From positions 1 through 22,838 of the forward strand of contig JAJZLI010000027.1 of NCBI GenBank assembly GCA_021803645.1: DNA of 22,838 nucleotides, read 5' to 3'. The stretch's first letter is position 1. Every line of letters starts with the position of its first letter. Shown here in pieces: positions 22,265 to 22,838 of the stretch. Below the pieces are notes generated by a model, which was not told where the DNA came from, made no database searches, and was given only the letters and a program-made list of their open reading frames with translations. The translations under genes and the position numbers were made by a program. Origin of the DNA: a bacterium (GTDB lineage: Bacteria; Patescibacteriota; Dojkabacteria; JAKAPS01; JAJZLI01).

Positions 22265-22273
22265 TGGTATAAT
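22265..22273 (+). promoter_or_regulatory. Extended -10 promoter of rnpB
   Basis: TGGTATAAT is a perfect extended -10. Its last base is 7 nt before the first base of the RNase P RNA P1 helix at 22281, so it predicts exactly that 5' end. The -35 region is poor, as expected for an extended -10. Confidence 0.6.
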
Positions 22274-22280
22274 TAAGTTA

Positions 22281-22611
22281 GCTAGTATTATATGCAATTT
22301 ACGCTTTATAGATTTATTTATAGAGTGAGGAAAGTCCGAACTGGCACTATTAATTTAGTGAAGTGGATGCTCTCTAACGGAGAGGAAGGAGAAATCTTTC
22401 GATTAGGGCAACAGAAAATATACCGCTTTCGAAAGAAAGTAAGGGTGAAATGGCAGTTTAAGAGACTACCGCATCAAAAGTGATTTATGATGGCATTGTA
22501 ACCTCCATCCCCAGCAAGTTGGATATTACCAACGCATAGAAAAATATGAAAGTATCATATTTTCAAGATAGATTATTGCATAAAACAGAATTCGGCTTAT
22601 ATAATGCTAGC
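22281..22611 (+). ncRNA. rnpB: RNase P RNA
   Basis: This is the catalytic RNA that removes 5' leaders from pre-tRNAs. All five universal regions are visible. GAGGAAAGTCC (22327-22337) is the 5' half of P4. ACAGAAAATATACCGC lies at 22411-22426, and AAGGGTGAAATGGCAG (22441-22456) is followed by AAGAGACTACCGC. ACAGAATTCGGCTTA (22585-22599) is the 3' half of P4 and its flank. The ends come from helix P1: GCTAGTATTATAT (22281-22293) pairs with ATATAATGCTAGC (22599-22611) with one G-U pair. About 331 nt is slightly short for bacterial type A. The TATAAT at 22268 fits the 5' end. Confidence 0.95.
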
Positions 22612-22737
22612 TCCTTGTTATACGAAGGTTATAGTCTAAATATTTTGTAAATATTAGAGGTATAAATATTAAGTTTTATTATAAACTGTGAGTATAACAT
22701 AATGTTTTGAGGAATTGATAAAACCTAATTTGTATGG

Positions 22738-22743
22738 TATATT
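22738..22743 (+). promoter_or_regulatory. Possible rpsF promoter
   Basis: TATATT preceded by TGG gives an extended -10 about 20 nt before the predicted RNA start and ATG. AACCTA (22722-22727) and TAGGTT (22751-22756) form a 6-bp inverted repeat around it. No other structure is recognised in 22612-22769. Confidence 0.35.
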
Positions 22744-22769
22744 CTCTAACTAGGTTAGTAAAATTGTTT

Positions 22770-22838
22770 ATGAAAGAAAAAGATAGAAAATATGAGATGT
22801 TGTTGATTTTAAAATCTTCTCTTCCAGAGAATGTAAGA
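22770..22838 (+). CDS. rpsF: Ribosomal protein S6, 3' end outside the window
   Basis: Only 23 codons are present before the window ends. They read KYEMLLILKSSLPENVR after a short charged start, which fits the first beta strand of S6 (R/KYE-x-x-x-I/V-L-x-x-x-L). S6 binds 16S rRNA with S18 in the platform of the small subunit, and rpsF is normally followed by ssb and rpsR, which would lie beyond the window. No Shine-Dalgarno is seen close to the ATG. Confidence 0.75.
   Translation, partial: MKEKDRKYEMLLILKSSLPENVR

Noticed and set aside
22292..22483. A 63-codon frame within the RNase P RNA gene.
   Set aside because: It lies wholly inside rnpB across the conserved P4 and neighbouring regions, and no ribosome site or family resemblance supports it.
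1..22838. CRISPR arrays, insertion sequences, prophage genes or rRNA.
   Set aside because: No regularly spaced repeats, transposase, integrase, phage structural protein or rRNA sequence was recognised on either strand.

Overview
The window reads as one stretch of a small, AT-rich, gene-dense bacterial chromosome (roughly 30% GC by eye, not computed). The gene content suggests a Patescibacteria/CPR-type organism. It has an archaeal-type AspRS without the bacterial insertion, a GluRS followed by tRNA-Gln, RNase Y, a DUF3048 protein, many overlapping or abutting genes, and few Shine-Dalgarno sites. UGA is used as a stop (for example at the ends of the glycosyltransferase and secF), so the code is the standard bacterial one and not that of Gracilibacteria/SR1. 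No transposase, integrase or CRISPR array is visible.

Layout. 1-3577: the end of an ATP-grasp gene converges on a minus-strand operon of GT4 glycosyltransferase, GlgC-like sugar nucleotidyltransferase and Nudix hydrolase, joined by two 8-nt overlaps. 3763-5249: gltX, whose stop codon lies inside a tRNA-Gln(CUG) gene. 5300-6454: a membrane-anchored surface protein. 6459-9290: aspS and rny on the minus strand. 9376-10245: fmt. 10283-13238: a minus-strand run of GreA C-domain-like gene, secD, secF and a second Nudix gene. 13240-17818: an accessory region with a four-repeat protein behind a structured leader, a decayed GNAT acetyltransferase, an XRE/MmyB-like regulator and a double-hotdog thioesterase-like protein. 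17855-20053: a membrane histidine kinase. 20060-21943: a winged-helix/nucleotidyltransferase-like protein and a DUF3048 protein on the minus strand. 22011-22838: a small membrane protein, the RNase P RNA gene and the start of rpsF.

The most interesting signal is a set of six 16-bp dyads, TTGCTA-N4-TRGCAA, all in intergenic DNA: 3681, 13315, 13347, 15459, 15491 and 16408. Two intergenic regions each carry a pair with centres exactly 32 bp apart. At five of the six sites a plausible -10 hexamer (TATAAT, TATAAA, AATAAT or TACGAT) begins exactly 30.5 bp from the dyad centre, towards the gene it would control. This places the site near -42, the classic position for an activator touching sigma. Two sites lie in the promoter region of the XRE/MmyB-like gene and a third, identical to one of them over 20 bp, lies just after it, so that protein is the natural candidate to bind them. 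The proposed regulon joins the glycosyltransferase operon, the greA-like/secDF run, the four-repeat protein, the GNAT remnant, the regulator itself and the hotdog thioesterase. Since MmyB-like domains are thought to bind fatty-acid-like ligands, a lipid- or envelope-sensing circuit is a testable idea. It is inference and not shown by the sequence.
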